9,257 bases of DNA from an uncultured Phascolarctobacterium sp. (lineage in GTDB: Bacteria; Bacillota; Negativicutes; Acidaminococcales; Acidaminococcaceae), in assembly GCA_900551745.1 (NCBI GenBank), contig URXA01000029.1, positions 1 through 9,257 on the forward strand, in the 5' to 3' direction. Each line of letters starts with the position of its first letter. The first letter of the stretch is position 1. Below, one piece after another: positions 1-6,543 of the stretch. A model generated the notes under the pieces. The model had not been told where the DNA came from. It saw only the letters and a program-made list of their open reading frames with translations, and made no database searches. A program made the translations under genes and the position numbers.

Positions 1-195
1 CGTGAAAAAATAGTTGTCGGCAATGTAATCCATATGGCCGGAGAACTTGGTATGCAGGTAATCTGCGAAGGTGTTGAGACACAGGCACAATCCATAACAC
101 TGCAGGAAATTGGCTGTAAATATTCACAGGGATTCTATTTTTATCGTCCCATGCAGCTGGAAAATTATGAAAAACTACTTATTGCAAGCAATTGA
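1..195 (+). CDS. C-terminal end of an EAL-domain cyclic-di-GMP phosphodiesterase (partial, 5' end outside window)
   Basis: The frame is open from base 1 and stops at TGA 193-195, giving the last 64 residues. They match the end of an EAL domain: a CEGVET motif (residues 22-27; usually AEGVET), then an IGCKYSQGFYF segment and RPM near the C-terminus, which are the closing strands of the EAL barrel. EAL enzymes hydrolyse cyclic-di-GMP to pGpG in the cytoplasm, often fused to GGDEF, PAS or membrane sensor domains. Whether such domains exist here cannot be seen. The EAL motif itself and most metal ligands lie upstream of the window, so activity cannot be judged. The gene is followed by its own terminator and looks unrelated to the minus-strand transport and nitrogenase-like genes. 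Confidence 0.88.
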   Translation, partial: REKIVVGNVIHMAGELGMQVICEGVETQAQSITLQEIGCKYSQGFYFYRPMQLENYEKLLIASN

Positions 196-230
196 AAATA
201 ATGCCCAATGCTCCATTAATAACTAAAATA

Positions 231-266
231 TAAAACACCGCAGAAATCTGCGGTGTTTTATATTTT
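231..266 (+). terminator. Intrinsic terminator after the EAL-domain gene
   Basis: A perfect 14-base inverted repeat (231-244 and 247-260; arms TAAAACACCGCAGA and its complement) closes on a very small loop and runs into a T-rich stretch up to about 266. The core is GC-rich (CACCGCAG/CTGCGGTG) and the outer part is an A-tract/T-tract, so it could work in both directions. It begins 35 bases after the EAL stop codon. Confidence 0.88.
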
Positions 267-350
267 AACCTAAGTAAAGCTTGATAATTTCAACTGCTGT
301 ATAAAAAGATCAAGCAAAATATTATTAAATATCTTACATTTCAAAAATAG

Positions 351-378
351 TTGATAAATGATAAAATAAATATATAAT
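351..378 (+). promoter_or_regulatory. Sigma70/SigA-type promoter for the carbonic anhydrase gene
   Basis: TTGATA (351-356) matches the -35 consensus at five of six bases and is separated by 16 bases from a perfect TATAAT (373-378). Transcription would begin near 385, about 65 bases before the chosen start codon. The surrounding sequence is very AT-rich, so chance matches are more likely than usual, but both hexamers and their spacing are good. A short inverted repeat, TTTGAT (385-390) with ATCAAA (399-404), lies at the predicted transcription start. Confidence 0.6.
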
Positions 379-433
379 AATTTCTTTGATAATCTTAAAT
401 CAAATACAATTCATTTAGAACAATGCCAAAACC

Positions 434-439
434 GAGGGG
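434..439 (+). promoter_or_regulatory. Ribosome binding site deciding the carbonic anhydrase start
   Basis: GAGGGG lies 10 bases before the ATG at 450. The in-frame ATG at 423 has no purine-rich site upstream, and it would place this sequence inside the coding region. Another ATG at 440 opens only a two-codon frame ending at TAA 446-448. Confidence 0.6.
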
Positions 440-449
440 ATGCGATAAA

Positions 450-1007
450 ATGACAACACTGCTTCAGGAGATACTCACAAACAACCATGAATTTTTAGCA
501 AATAATCAACTTATAAAAGAAGTATCCAAATATCCGCAAAAAAAGTTTGCCCTGCTGACATGTATGGATACCAGACTTATTGAACTGCTTAACAAAGCTC
601 TGGGCATCCATCGCGGTGATGCTAAAATACTGCAAAATGCCGGAACATCTTTGATTGAAGAAATGGGTGAAACCGTAAAAAGTCTTTTACTCACGATTTA
701 TATTTTCGATATCAAAGAAATTTTTATTGTCGGCCATTATGATTGCGGCGTCGCGCTGACATCCTCAAAAGATATGTTACGTAATATGAGCAGCAGAGGC
801 ATCCCTGAGCAGCAGCTGAAGCTGATTGAAAAAGATTTGCAGATCTGGCTTGATACTTATACTGATCCTGTCAAAAATGTACTTACCGTTATAAAAAAAC
901 TTAAGGCAAACCCCTTTATTCCCAAAGATATACCTATCCACGGACTCATCATCGACCCGCATACGGGCAAACTTGATCTTTTGGCAGACGGCTATGAAGA
1001 GGTTTAA
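450..1007 (+). CDS. Beta-class carbonic anhydrase, YtiB-like
   Basis: This 185-residue protein matches the small beta-carbonic anhydrases of Firmicutes and resembles Bacillus subtilis YtiB along its length. These zinc enzymes interconvert CO2 and bicarbonate in the cytoplasm. The zinc and catalytic residues are all visible: Cys38, Asp40 and Arg42 in a CMDTR motif, and His96 and Cys99 in GHYDCG. The family motifs GDAKILQNAG (56-65) and HGLIIDPHTGKLDL (164-177) are also present. The start at 450 is preferred over the in-frame ATG at 423 (194 residues) because the extra residues are unlike the family and a GAGGGG site precedes 450. The gene is monocistronic, with its own promoter, and convergent with the next gene across a 41-base gap in which I see no convincing terminator. 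No link to the nitrogenase-like operon is apparent. Confidence 0.92.
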   Translation: MTTLLQEILTNNHEFLANNQLIKEVSKYPQKKFALLTCMDTRLIELLNKALGIHRGDAKILQNAGTSLIEEMGETVKSLLLTIYIFDIKEIFIVGHYDCGVALTSSKDMLRNMSSRGIPEQQLKLIEKDLQIWLDTYTDPVKNVLTVIKKLKANPFIPKDIPIHGLIIDPHTGKLDLLADGYEEV

Positions 1008-1048
1008 GAAATTCAAAGATTTTTTAACAGTTAAGATAATACAGACAT

Positions 1049-2059
1049 TTAATAACCTTTGATCAAATGCTCTTCACTCATATCAAAAACGCTGCCATAT
1101 GCATAATTGGCAATACCCTTGATCGCATATACACAGTTCTGCGAATTTGTGTATAAATAACGGTTCGGTATCGCGACAATATGTTCAAGCCCTTTCATAC
1201 CTTTATAGGCAGGATCCTGTAAAAATTCTTCTTTGAATTTTTGACTGCCATAACGGTCATCAGCTTTAGGTGCCGAAACCATAAAGAAATCAGGATCAGC
1301 CTTTACGACCAGCTCTTTTGTAAGCTTTTCGCCGTTGTTAAGACCGACCATTGCAATACCGTTGGTAACACGGGCTTTAGTACATAGCACATCAAACATA
1401 CTGTTTTTGCCCCCGTAACTTGTCATTTGCGAAACTAAAAGTCCCACCGGCTGTTTACCTGTCTGCCTGGATAACACAGCATCAATTTCCTGCAACTGTT
1501 TATCCATCTCTGCAAGCACTTTGGCCCCTGCTGCTTCCTCCTGCAACGCAGCAGCAATCAAGGTAATATCCTCCCTGATATCTTGAATATTGGACGGACT
1601 TTTGCAAACAAGCACAGGAAATCCCAAGTCACGGAACGTATCTATCATCTCCGGTTTAGCTGTGTTCGGTAAAATAATAATATCGGGCTGCAGCTTCAAT
1701 ACAAGATCCGTTGGTATGAAAGTAAAAGATTTCAATTTGGTCTGAATACTTTTTGTTTCTTCTACGATAAATGAAGAATCTTTGTCTCCTCCCAAAATAT
1801 TACAGGCGATAACTCTTTCCGGAGGAACGATACCTAAAATCATAGTGTCAAAAGTTAATGACTGCGATAATATTTTCGTTGGCTTTTTAGGAATGTGTAC
1901 TTTAGTACCTTCTCCATCTACTATCGTATAACCAGAAGTTGGCTCTGCCATTGTCATATCATTTTTATTGCCGCCGCAACCACTTATTAAAACCAGTATA
2001 CCAAGCAGCATAATAAAAAAACTTCCTTTTTTTATTGACAAGCTAAATGCTTTTCTCAT
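1049..2059 (-). CDS. Substrate-binding lipoprotein of an iron-siderophore/cobalamin-type ABC transporter (PF01497 family)
   Basis: A 336-residue lipoprotein. Positive residues and a hydrophobic stretch end in the lipobox LISGC, with Cys28 the predicted lipidated residue, followed by a flexible Gly/Asn/Lys linker. The mature part has the periplasmic-binding-protein type III layout (FhuD/BtuF/FecB family): an opening strand (YTIVDGEGTKVHIPK), the PTKIL strand, PTDLVLKLQPDIII in the first lobe, a long bridging helix near the middle, and VKADPDFFMVS in the second lobe. The family delivers ferric siderophores, heme or corrinoids to FecCD-type permeases; the ligand cannot be read from sequence. The ATG has AAGGAG 10 bases upstream (2070-2075). 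It lies beyond the terminator of the large operon and has its own candidate promoter. No permease or ATPase adjoins it on its left, so it probably shares the transporter encoded at 5776-7601. Confidence 0.9.
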   Translation of the reverse strand: MRKAFSLSIKKGSFFIMLLGILVLISGCGGNKNDMTMAEPTSGYTIVDGEGTKVHIPKKPTKILSQSLTFDTMILGIVPPERVIACNILGGDKDSSFIVEETKSIQTKLKSFTFIPTDLVLKLQPDIIILPNTAKPEMIDTFRDLGFPVLVCKSPSNIQDIREDITLIAAALQEEAAGAKVLAEMDKQLQEIDAVLSRQTGKQPVGLLVSQMTSYGGKNSMFDVLCTKARVTNGIAMVGLNNGEKLTKELVVKADPDFFMVSAPKADDRYGSQKFKEEFLQDPAYKGMKGLEHIVAIPNRYLYTNSQNCVYAIKGIANYAYGSVFDMSEEHLIKGY

Positions 2060-2098
2060 CTTGTTATTTCTCCTTATTCGTTTGTATTGCTATTATTA

Positions 2099-2127
2099 AT
2101 ATTAACATAAAAAATATTTAAGACCAA
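2099..2127 (-). promoter_or_regulatory. Candidate promoter of the second substrate-binding lipoprotein gene
   Basis: On the minus strand, TTGGTC (2127-2122, a weak -35 with three of six matches) is 17 bases from TAATAT (2104-2099, -10). Predicted initiation near 2092 gives a leader of about 33 bases. A perfect 10-base palindrome TTAATATTAA (2096-2105) covers the -10 element and could bind a repressor, although such AT palindromes occur by chance. I found no good Fur box here. Its position just after the operon terminator supports independent transcription. Confidence 0.4.
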
Positions 2128-2136
2128 TCCTTTTCA

Positions 2137-2182
2137 TATAAAAACAGCCATAATCATAAAAAATGATATGGCTGTTTTTATA
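2137..2182 (-). terminator. Intrinsic terminator ending the transport/nitrogenase-like operon
   Basis: Arms at 2137-2151 and 2168-2182 (TATAAAAACAGCCAT and its complement) are perfectly complementary over 15 bases, with extra pairing across a bulge (2154-2156 with 2164-2166) around an A-rich loop. On the minus strand the GGCTG core is followed by five T residues. It starts 19 bases after the stop codon of the NifB-like gene. The mirror-image T tract means it could also act on the plus strand. Confidence 0.85.
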
Positions 2183-2200
2183 TAATCATCTGAAGCAGAA

Positions 2201-3034
2201 TCATTCCTGAATAAAATACTCATAGCTATGCATCAGAGTTCCACAAGCATCGGCTCTACATCTTTGACAATGTTCCATTTGTTTTATATACAAACTACAT
2301 TTTTTACGCAACGCCAATAAATCAGCTTTTTGATATACCGGCAACCGTTCGAACTTCGTACCGCTTACATTAATCATTGGAATCAAATTCTGCATATAAC
2401 AGCCAAGACCGCCGACAGTTTCAGCAATTTCCGGAATATGCTGATCATTTATACCAGGGATAACGATCGTATTTATCTTACATATTATTCCTTTATCAAC
2501 AGCAGCTCTAATTCCTTGCAGCTGGTTAGCACTCAATCTTCGAAAAGCTGCTTCTCCCACAAGCATTTGATCCTGCCAAATTACATATTCATAAATTTTA
2601 GATCCAATTTCAACATCGACAGCATTCACTGTTATCGTTAAATATTTTACTTCCAATTCCAAAAGCTGCGGCAAAGATTTAAAAAGATTCAATCCATTCG
2701 TTGAAACACAAAATTCTACTGGTATATTTTTTTCTCTAATCTTTTGCAAAGTAGTATAAACTTCATCAAAATTAGCCAGAGCATCACCTGGTCCAGCTAT
2801 ACCTACCACAGTCAGGTTTTTCATTTTTTTCGCAGCCCGTTCGCACAATAAGACTGCTTCTTCTGAAGAAAGCAGCCTTGTTGTTACCCCAGGCCTGCTT
2901 TCATTGACACAATCATATTTTCTCAAACAATAATTACACTGGATATTACATGCAGGAGCAACCGGCAAATGTAATCTGGCATAAGTTTCACAATCATCAC
3001 CGAAGCAAGGATGAATTTTTATATTATGGCTCAT
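2201..3034 (-). CDS. nifB: NifB-like radical SAM enzyme (nitrogenase cofactor core synthesis family)
   Basis: A 277-residue radical SAM protein that resembles the catalytic domain of NifB throughout. NifB fuses two 4Fe-4S clusters with a SAM-derived carbide to form the core of nitrogenase cofactors. Visible motifs: HPCF with Cys10; HLPVAP (22-27); the SAM-cluster motif CNIQCNYC (Cys29, Cys33, Cys36); RKYDCVNESRPGV (38-50, with Cys42); VVGIAGPGDALAN (76-88); CVSTNGL (109-115); INAVD-like VNAVD with EIGSKIY (136-148); IPGIND (192-197); and the C-terminal HCQRCRADACG (Cys256, Cys259, Cys264). The NifX/NafY-like C-terminal domain of many NifB proteins is absent, as in archaeal and short NifB forms. 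The segment after HPCF is one residue shorter than usual, and the AHH motif I remember there is replaced by Asp-Cys-Glu (Cys15). The ATG overlaps the upstream stop as ATGA, indicating translational coupling to the nitrogenase-like subunits. It is the last gene of the operon. Confidence 0.9.
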   Translation of the reverse strand: MSHNIKIHPCFGDDCETYARLHLPVAPACNIQCNYCLRKYDCVNESRPGVTTRLLSSEEAVLLCERAAKKMKNLTVVGIAGPGDALANFDEVYTTLQKIREKNIPVEFCVSTNGLNLFKSLPQLLELEVKYLTITVNAVDVEIGSKIYEYVIWQDQMLVGEAAFRRLSANQLQGIRAAVDKGIICKINTIVIPGINDQHIPEIAETVGGLGCYMQNLIPMINVSGTKFERLPVYQKADLLALRKKCSLYIKQMEHCQRCRADACGTLMHSYEYFIQE

Positions 3035-4254
3035 TGTTCCTCATCCGCCTTACCAAGCTGACGCCGAAGCTCTGCGTATGCTCCATCAGGCTTATGTTTC
3101 TGCAGAAGACAGCCATTTATCAAACATTCCAATATATTTAAAATACCAGCTTGACCAACGAATGGTTTATTGCCTAAAACAATTTGATCAAAAACAGGGT
3201 AACAAAAATTGATCAAAGGTATCTTCATTTCTTCTGCCAGCCCTCTTTGGAAAGAAGAACCGAACAAAATGACCGCATTACTTTTTCTTACAGCATCATA
3301 CTGTAAATTCAGATCCTTCATCTCACTATCGCAGTAAAAAACTACATTCATGCCAAGTTCATCAGCAAGAAAGCGTTTCAAACCAGCTGTTCTGACGCCG
3401 TCACCTATAACCGCTACAGGAATACTGTATAAACAGTTTAAAAAATGCGTTATTTTTTTTAGCTGCGGCTTCAAGATTTCTGCAGACGCGCTGTAGTGCA
3501 CACTGTAGTCTATTTTTGGTAGTTTCGAAGTTATTTTTTGTTGTAATGCTTTTAACCCAACCATCCCGTACGGATATTCTGCCGCAATATACGGAATACC
3601 GAATTCCTTCTCCAGCATTTTCGCCAAACTGCTCCCGCTACCAAAAACTATATTCAATTCTGCTCTGGACATATTCCTAAACTCATCAAAAGTACAAAGT
3701 CCACACACAGTCTGCACTGACAGCTCAGGACCTATAATATTTTTCAGCTCTGCAATATCAGCTTCTATTCTCGGATCATCAGCAGACAATCCTATAATAT
3801 TTACCAGTCCCTTTTTTATTGCGACATCCGGTTCAATAAACTGCGTCAAAGTCATCAGCGCATCTTCATATCCGTCACGTTCACTTCCGTCTGTTCCTGC
3901 CGCTGCAATATGAACTACAGGCACTTTTATTCCGGTTTTTTTTATTTCCGCAGTAACATCATCCCCTATCATATTAGGTATACAACCACTGATAATTATC
4001 ACCAGCTTTGCCTGTGAATAAAGCTGTTCCAGATTCTGTAGGGCCAAGCTCAATTGTTTGGTACCGCCATAAACAATATCCTGTTCATAAATTACTGAAC
4101 AGGCCTGACGTACATCTTCCAAATCATTGTTCATATGATAAATAAGCGTCCCCATATGACAGCCTGTAATAGAATGAAATAAAACTACTGCATCTTTAAT
4201 GCCGATACAGGCTTTATAAACTCCGAATAAATAACATCCCTCTGCCGGTTTCAT
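3031..4254 (-). CDS. Nitrogenase component 1-like protein, beta (NifK/NifN-like) subunit
   Basis: A 407-residue member of the nitrogenase component 1 oxidoreductase family (PF00148), clearly shorter than NifK (about 520). Three cysteines sit where the NifK P-cluster ligands would be: Cys32 in TGCHMG, Cys52 in the QAC segment before QDIVYGG, and Cys90 in SGCIPNMIGDDV. Cys7 and Cys16 lie ahead of them in a segment like the N-terminus of NifK/NifN. A CGLC pair (Cys184, Cys187) is additional. Later blocks, AELNIVFGSG and GIPYIAAEYPYGMVGL, fit the second Rossmann-like domain, and PVAVIGDGVR the third. Start: an upstream GTG at 4278 is open in frame, but the ATG at 4254 has GGAGG five bases upstream and overlaps the previous stop as ATGA. 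It presumably pairs with the product of 4251-5750. Whether it acts as reductase or assembly scaffold is not shown by sequence. Confidence 0.86.
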   Translation of the reverse strand: MKPAEGCYLFGVYKACIGIKDAVVLFHSITGCHMGTLIYHMNNDLEDVRQACSVIYEQDIVYGGTKQLSLALQNLEQLYSQAKLVIIISGCIPNMIGDDVTAEIKKTGIKVPVVHIAAAGTDGSERDGYEDALMTLTQFIEPDVAIKKGLVNIIGLSADDPRIEADIAELKNIIGPELSVQTVCGLCTFDEFRNMSRAELNIVFGSGSSLAKMLEKEFGIPYIAAEYPYGMVGLKALQQKITSKLPKIDYSVHYSASAEILKPQLKKITHFLNCLYSIPVAVIGDGVRTAGLKRFLADELGMNVVFYCDSEMKDLNLQYDAVRKSNAVILFGSSFQRGLAEEMKIPLINFCYPVFDQIVLGNKPFVGQAGILNILECLINGCLLQKHKPDGAYAELRRQLGKADEEQ

Positions 4255-5750
4255 CTTTGCCTCCACATCTGTGACCACATTTCTCTGCTTGCCAAGGTAT
4301 TTTCATTTTCAAGCATTGGGTAATGTTCATCGTTAAAATCAAGTAAATGCCATAAAAGATTTTCACTGCTATGTCTGTTTTTGACAGAAGCAGCAAGATT
4401 TTGCAGTGCATCAGCATAATTTCCAATATCCAGAAAACGCACGTCTGCACTTGCCGGTATAAAAGGAGTCCGCAATTTTTTAAATCTTAATAATCCATTT
4501 CCTACTAAACAGTCTACCCCAGCAGCGGCCGCAAGCAACTCCTGCTCACTGGGATTCAGCATAAATACTGCTTCTGAGCCTGTAGCATTAACCGTATCAC
4601 TAATATTCCTGAACATTTTTTCCATAGTTTTATCATCGACTTTAGTTTCGCTTTGATAACTTTTTGGTAAAATCAAACAAATAAACAATAACGGCATCTT
4701 ATATTCCTGTTCGTATAATCTGATATATTCAGGAATCATACTTAACGATGATGTCACCAGACCATATTTATGTTTATTTAAATATGCTTTAGCAGTATCT
4801 ATATCCTGGCTATACTTGTTTTTTTCTTTATTTAAAACTTTTTGAACACAAACTTCTTTTCCAAATCTTTCGGCAATTTTAAGGTAAAATTCTTCAATGC
4901 CTGATACTCCGACCCATTCGTTCAAATTTGGAAAATGAATATAGTCAGTGCCAAAACCCGACTGCATTTTCCTAGCCCATCTTACTCTACGCACAATATT
5001 CAGCTCAGCTTTAGGTGCTTCCCGCAGCTGTTTATAACTTGCGGAAGGAATAAGAGTATTTACTTTTATGCCCATTTCCTGCAGCATATTGACCACGCCA
5101 AGCATTTTAGTACTGCCGCCATGCCCCCAGGCAAAACTTTCAATGTTAACTGTACCTGGAATAACTGACTGTTTTTCCATAACCTGCTCCACCAGAGTAT
5201 TAAGCACTTCTACAAAACCACAGCCTTGGAACTGCGCTGTACTTTTAGTATTTTTTAAACCGTCATTCCAAACCCGCTCTTTTAACCTTTTCAATGAAGA
5301 TACTTTATCAGGATGAGAAAAAGCTTCTGAATTTACCGCTATTATCTTTTTAGTTACTCCCAGATCATGACTGGCAAGAAATTCTTTTACTATACCCTGC
5401 ACATCTTCTCCCATAACATCAGATACACATGTTGGTACAACAGCGATCAGCTCCGGCTGTTTACTTAAAGCCACTTCTAAAGTTTTAAGCAGCTTGGTTT
5501 CCCCGCTGAAAATAATATCGTTATTAGTAAGCGCTGTCGTTTCCAGATCATAGCAGGGACTGAACCTGCTGCGCATAGAATAGCGGTAATGAAAGCCGCA
5601 GCCAACTGGCCCGTGTAAAATCACCGAACATTTATCTATTTCCGACAGCGCTGCCAAATTACCGGCAATTTTACCATTAACACCATATCTGTGAGCCACT
5701 CCCATATACTGCATTCCTAAATACGCATAATCCTTATAATAGTCTAACAT
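4251..5750 (-). CDS. Nitrogenase component 1-like protein, alpha (NifD/NifE-like) subunit lacking FeMo-cofactor ligands
   Basis: A 499-residue PF00148 protein close to NifD in length. P-cluster-type cysteines are present: Cys51 in HGPVGCG, Cys66 in the SPC segment before NNDIIFSGETKL, and Cys108 in PTCVSDVMGEDV. The middle block, WGHGGSTKML then LQEMGIKV and REAPKAELNI, follows the NifD order. By hand alignment with remembered Azotobacter NifD, the FeMo-cofactor ligand Cys275 (LLHCYRS) falls on Arg255 (IVRRVRW), and His442 (PFRQMHS) falls near Ser434 (PFIPAS). It is therefore unlikely to bind FeMo-cofactor in the usual way, and more probably reduces another substrate or serves as a scaffold. 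The start at 5750 is preferred to an in-frame GTG at 5762 because GGAG lies six bases upstream. It follows the ATPase gene by 25 bases and its stop overlaps the next start. Confidence 0.87.
   Translation of the reverse strand: MLDYYKDYAYLGMQYMGVAHRYGVNGKIAGNLAALSEIDKCSVILHGPVGCGFHYRYSMRSRFSPCYDLETTALTNNDIIFSGETKLLKTLEVALSKQPELIAVVPTCVSDVMGEDVQGIVKEFLASHDLGVTKKIIAVNSEAFSHPDKVSSLKRLKERVWNDGLKNTKSTAQFQGCGFVEVLNTLVEQVMEKQSVIPGTVNIESFAWGHGGSTKMLGVVNMLQEMGIKVNTLIPSASYKQLREAPKAELNIVRRVRWARKMQSGFGTDYIHFPNLNEWVGVSGIEEFYLKIAERFGKEVCVQKVLNKEKNKYSQDIDTAKAYLNKHKYGLVTSSLSMIPEYIRLYEQEYKMPLLFICLILPKSYQSETKVDDKTMEKMFRNISDTVNATGSEAVFMLNPSEQELLAAAAGVDCLVGNGLLRFKKLRTPFIPASADVRFLDIGNYADALQNLAASVKNRHSSENLLWHLLDFNDEHYPMLENENTLASREMWSQMWRQR
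4260..4264 (-). promoter_or_regulatory. Ribosome binding site deciding the beta-like subunit start
   Basis: GGAGG on the minus strand lies five bases before the ATG at 4254-4252. It sits inside the end of the alpha-like gene and rules against the in-frame GTG at 4278, whose use would put this site within the coding sequence. Confidence 0.75.
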
Positions 5751-5756
5751 TTTTCT

Positions 5757-5760
5757 CTCC
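5757..5760 (-). promoter_or_regulatory. Ribosome binding site deciding the alpha-like subunit start
   Basis: GGAG on the minus strand is six bases ahead of the ATG at 5750-5748. The competing in-frame GTG at 5762-5760 overlaps this site and has no good purine-rich sequence of its own, so the four extra residues are probably not translated. Confidence 0.7.
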
Positions 5761-5775
5761 ACAATTATCTGACAT

Positions 5776-6543
5776 CTAGTTTACTATTTTATTATAAATG
5801 ACTTGAATCTTACCGTCGCCACTTTTTATTATTGAAGCTTGAATACGAAAAACTTTTTCTATCAGCGCCGATGTCAAAACATCTTCTGTTTTACCGTAAG
5901 CAATAATTTCTCCATCTGCTAAACAGTAAATTTTATCACAGTAACGTGCCGCCATATTTAAATCATGCATAACTGCCAAAACCTCAACTTGAAGATTTTT
6001 AACAACATTCAGCAAATGAAATTGATAATATACATCCAAATGATTAGTCAATTCGTCAAGCAGCAATGTTTTTGGCTGTCCTGCCAAAACGCGCGCCATC
6101 ATAACTCTTTGCTGTTCACCACCAGATAGGTCATTATAATTTCTTTCCTCAAAAGTACTCATCCCAACCAGTGCTAAAGCTCTACGTGCCAGCCCATAAT
6201 CATCAGCATTATCCAATTCCATCTGCTGTTTATAAGGGGTTCGTCCAAGTAAAACCAAATCAATAACTTTGAAGTCAAAAGCCAACTGCGAAATCTGTTT
6301 CATAACTCCCAGTTTTCGGGCACTTTCAATAAGTTTAACATTTTCCAAGTCTATACCATCAAAATAAATATTTCCCCGTGTCTTTTTCAGTGACCTGTAC
6401 ACAGTTTTTAAAATCGTAGATTTTCCGCTGCCATTAGGACCAATCAAACCTACAAATTCCTTGTTTTGCAGATCTATATCTATATTTCTAACTATTTCCT
6501 TATCATTTATCGTTACACCTAAACCTTTTATACTTATATTCAT
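5776..6543 (-). CDS. ATPase subunit of an iron-siderophore/heme/cobalamin-type ABC transporter (FecE/BtuD family)
   Basis: A 255-residue ATP-binding protein of normal family length. All nucleotide-binding motifs are visible: Walker A GPNGSGKST (35-43), Q-loop Gln83, signature LSGGEQQR (139-146), Walker B TLLLDE (159-164), D-loop NHLD (167-170) and switch His193. The Walker B is followed by Leu165 where the family usually has Pro (DEPT), a mild change unlikely to abolish activity. The fold and the motif order are those of importers of ferric siderophores, heme and vitamin B12. It works on the inner face of the cytoplasmic membrane with the permease encoded just upstream. Its ATG shares one base with the permease stop codon (TAATG at 6541-6545), and the ribosome site (GGTGA, six bases away) is weak, which fits translational coupling. 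Confidence 0.95.
   Translation of the reverse strand: MNISIKGLGVTINDKEIVRNIDIDLQNKEFVGLIGPNGSGKSTILKTVYRSLKKTRGNIYFDGIDLENVKLIESARKLGVMKQISQLAFDFKVIDLVLLGRTPYKQQMELDNADDYGLARRALALVGMSTFEERNYNDLSGGEQQRVMMARVLAGQPKTLLLDELTNHLDVYYQFHLLNVVKNLQVEVLAVMHDLNMAARYCDKIYCLADGEIIAYGKTEDVLTSALIEKVFRIQASIIKSGDGKIQVIYNKIVN

Noticed and set aside
423..449. Nine-codon N-terminal extension of the carbonic anhydrase from ATG 423
   Set aside because: No ribosome site precedes 423, the extra residues do not fit the family, and GAGGGG at 434-439 supports ATG 450.
777..1016. A 79-codon minus-strand open frame opposite the carbonic anhydrase
   Set aside because: It is antisense to conserved carbonic anhydrase sequence, with no ribosome site or recognisable motif.
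1008..1048. A terminator between the convergent carbonic anhydrase and lipoprotein genes
   Set aside because: There is a T run near 1020-1025, but no stable GC-containing stem before it on either strand.
2060..2136. A Fur box or cobalamin riboswitch before the second lipoprotein gene
   Set aside because: No GATAATGATTATC-like site is present and the leader of about 33 bases is far too short for a cobalamin riboswitch.
2330..2641. A 103-codon plus-strand open frame opposite the NifB-like gene
   Set aside because: It is antisense to conserved NifB motifs and has no protein-like features of its own.
4214..4450. A 78-codon minus-strand open frame over the alpha/beta junction
   Set aside because: It lies out of frame across two well-supported genes and shows no family resemblance; it is an overlap artefact.
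2201..5750. Calling the trio a nitrogen-fixation nifD-nifK-nifB cluster
   Set aside because: The alpha-like subunit lacks the FeMo-cofactor Cys and His by alignment, the beta-like subunit is short, and no nifH/E/N is in view. Generic nitrogenase-like calls are safer.
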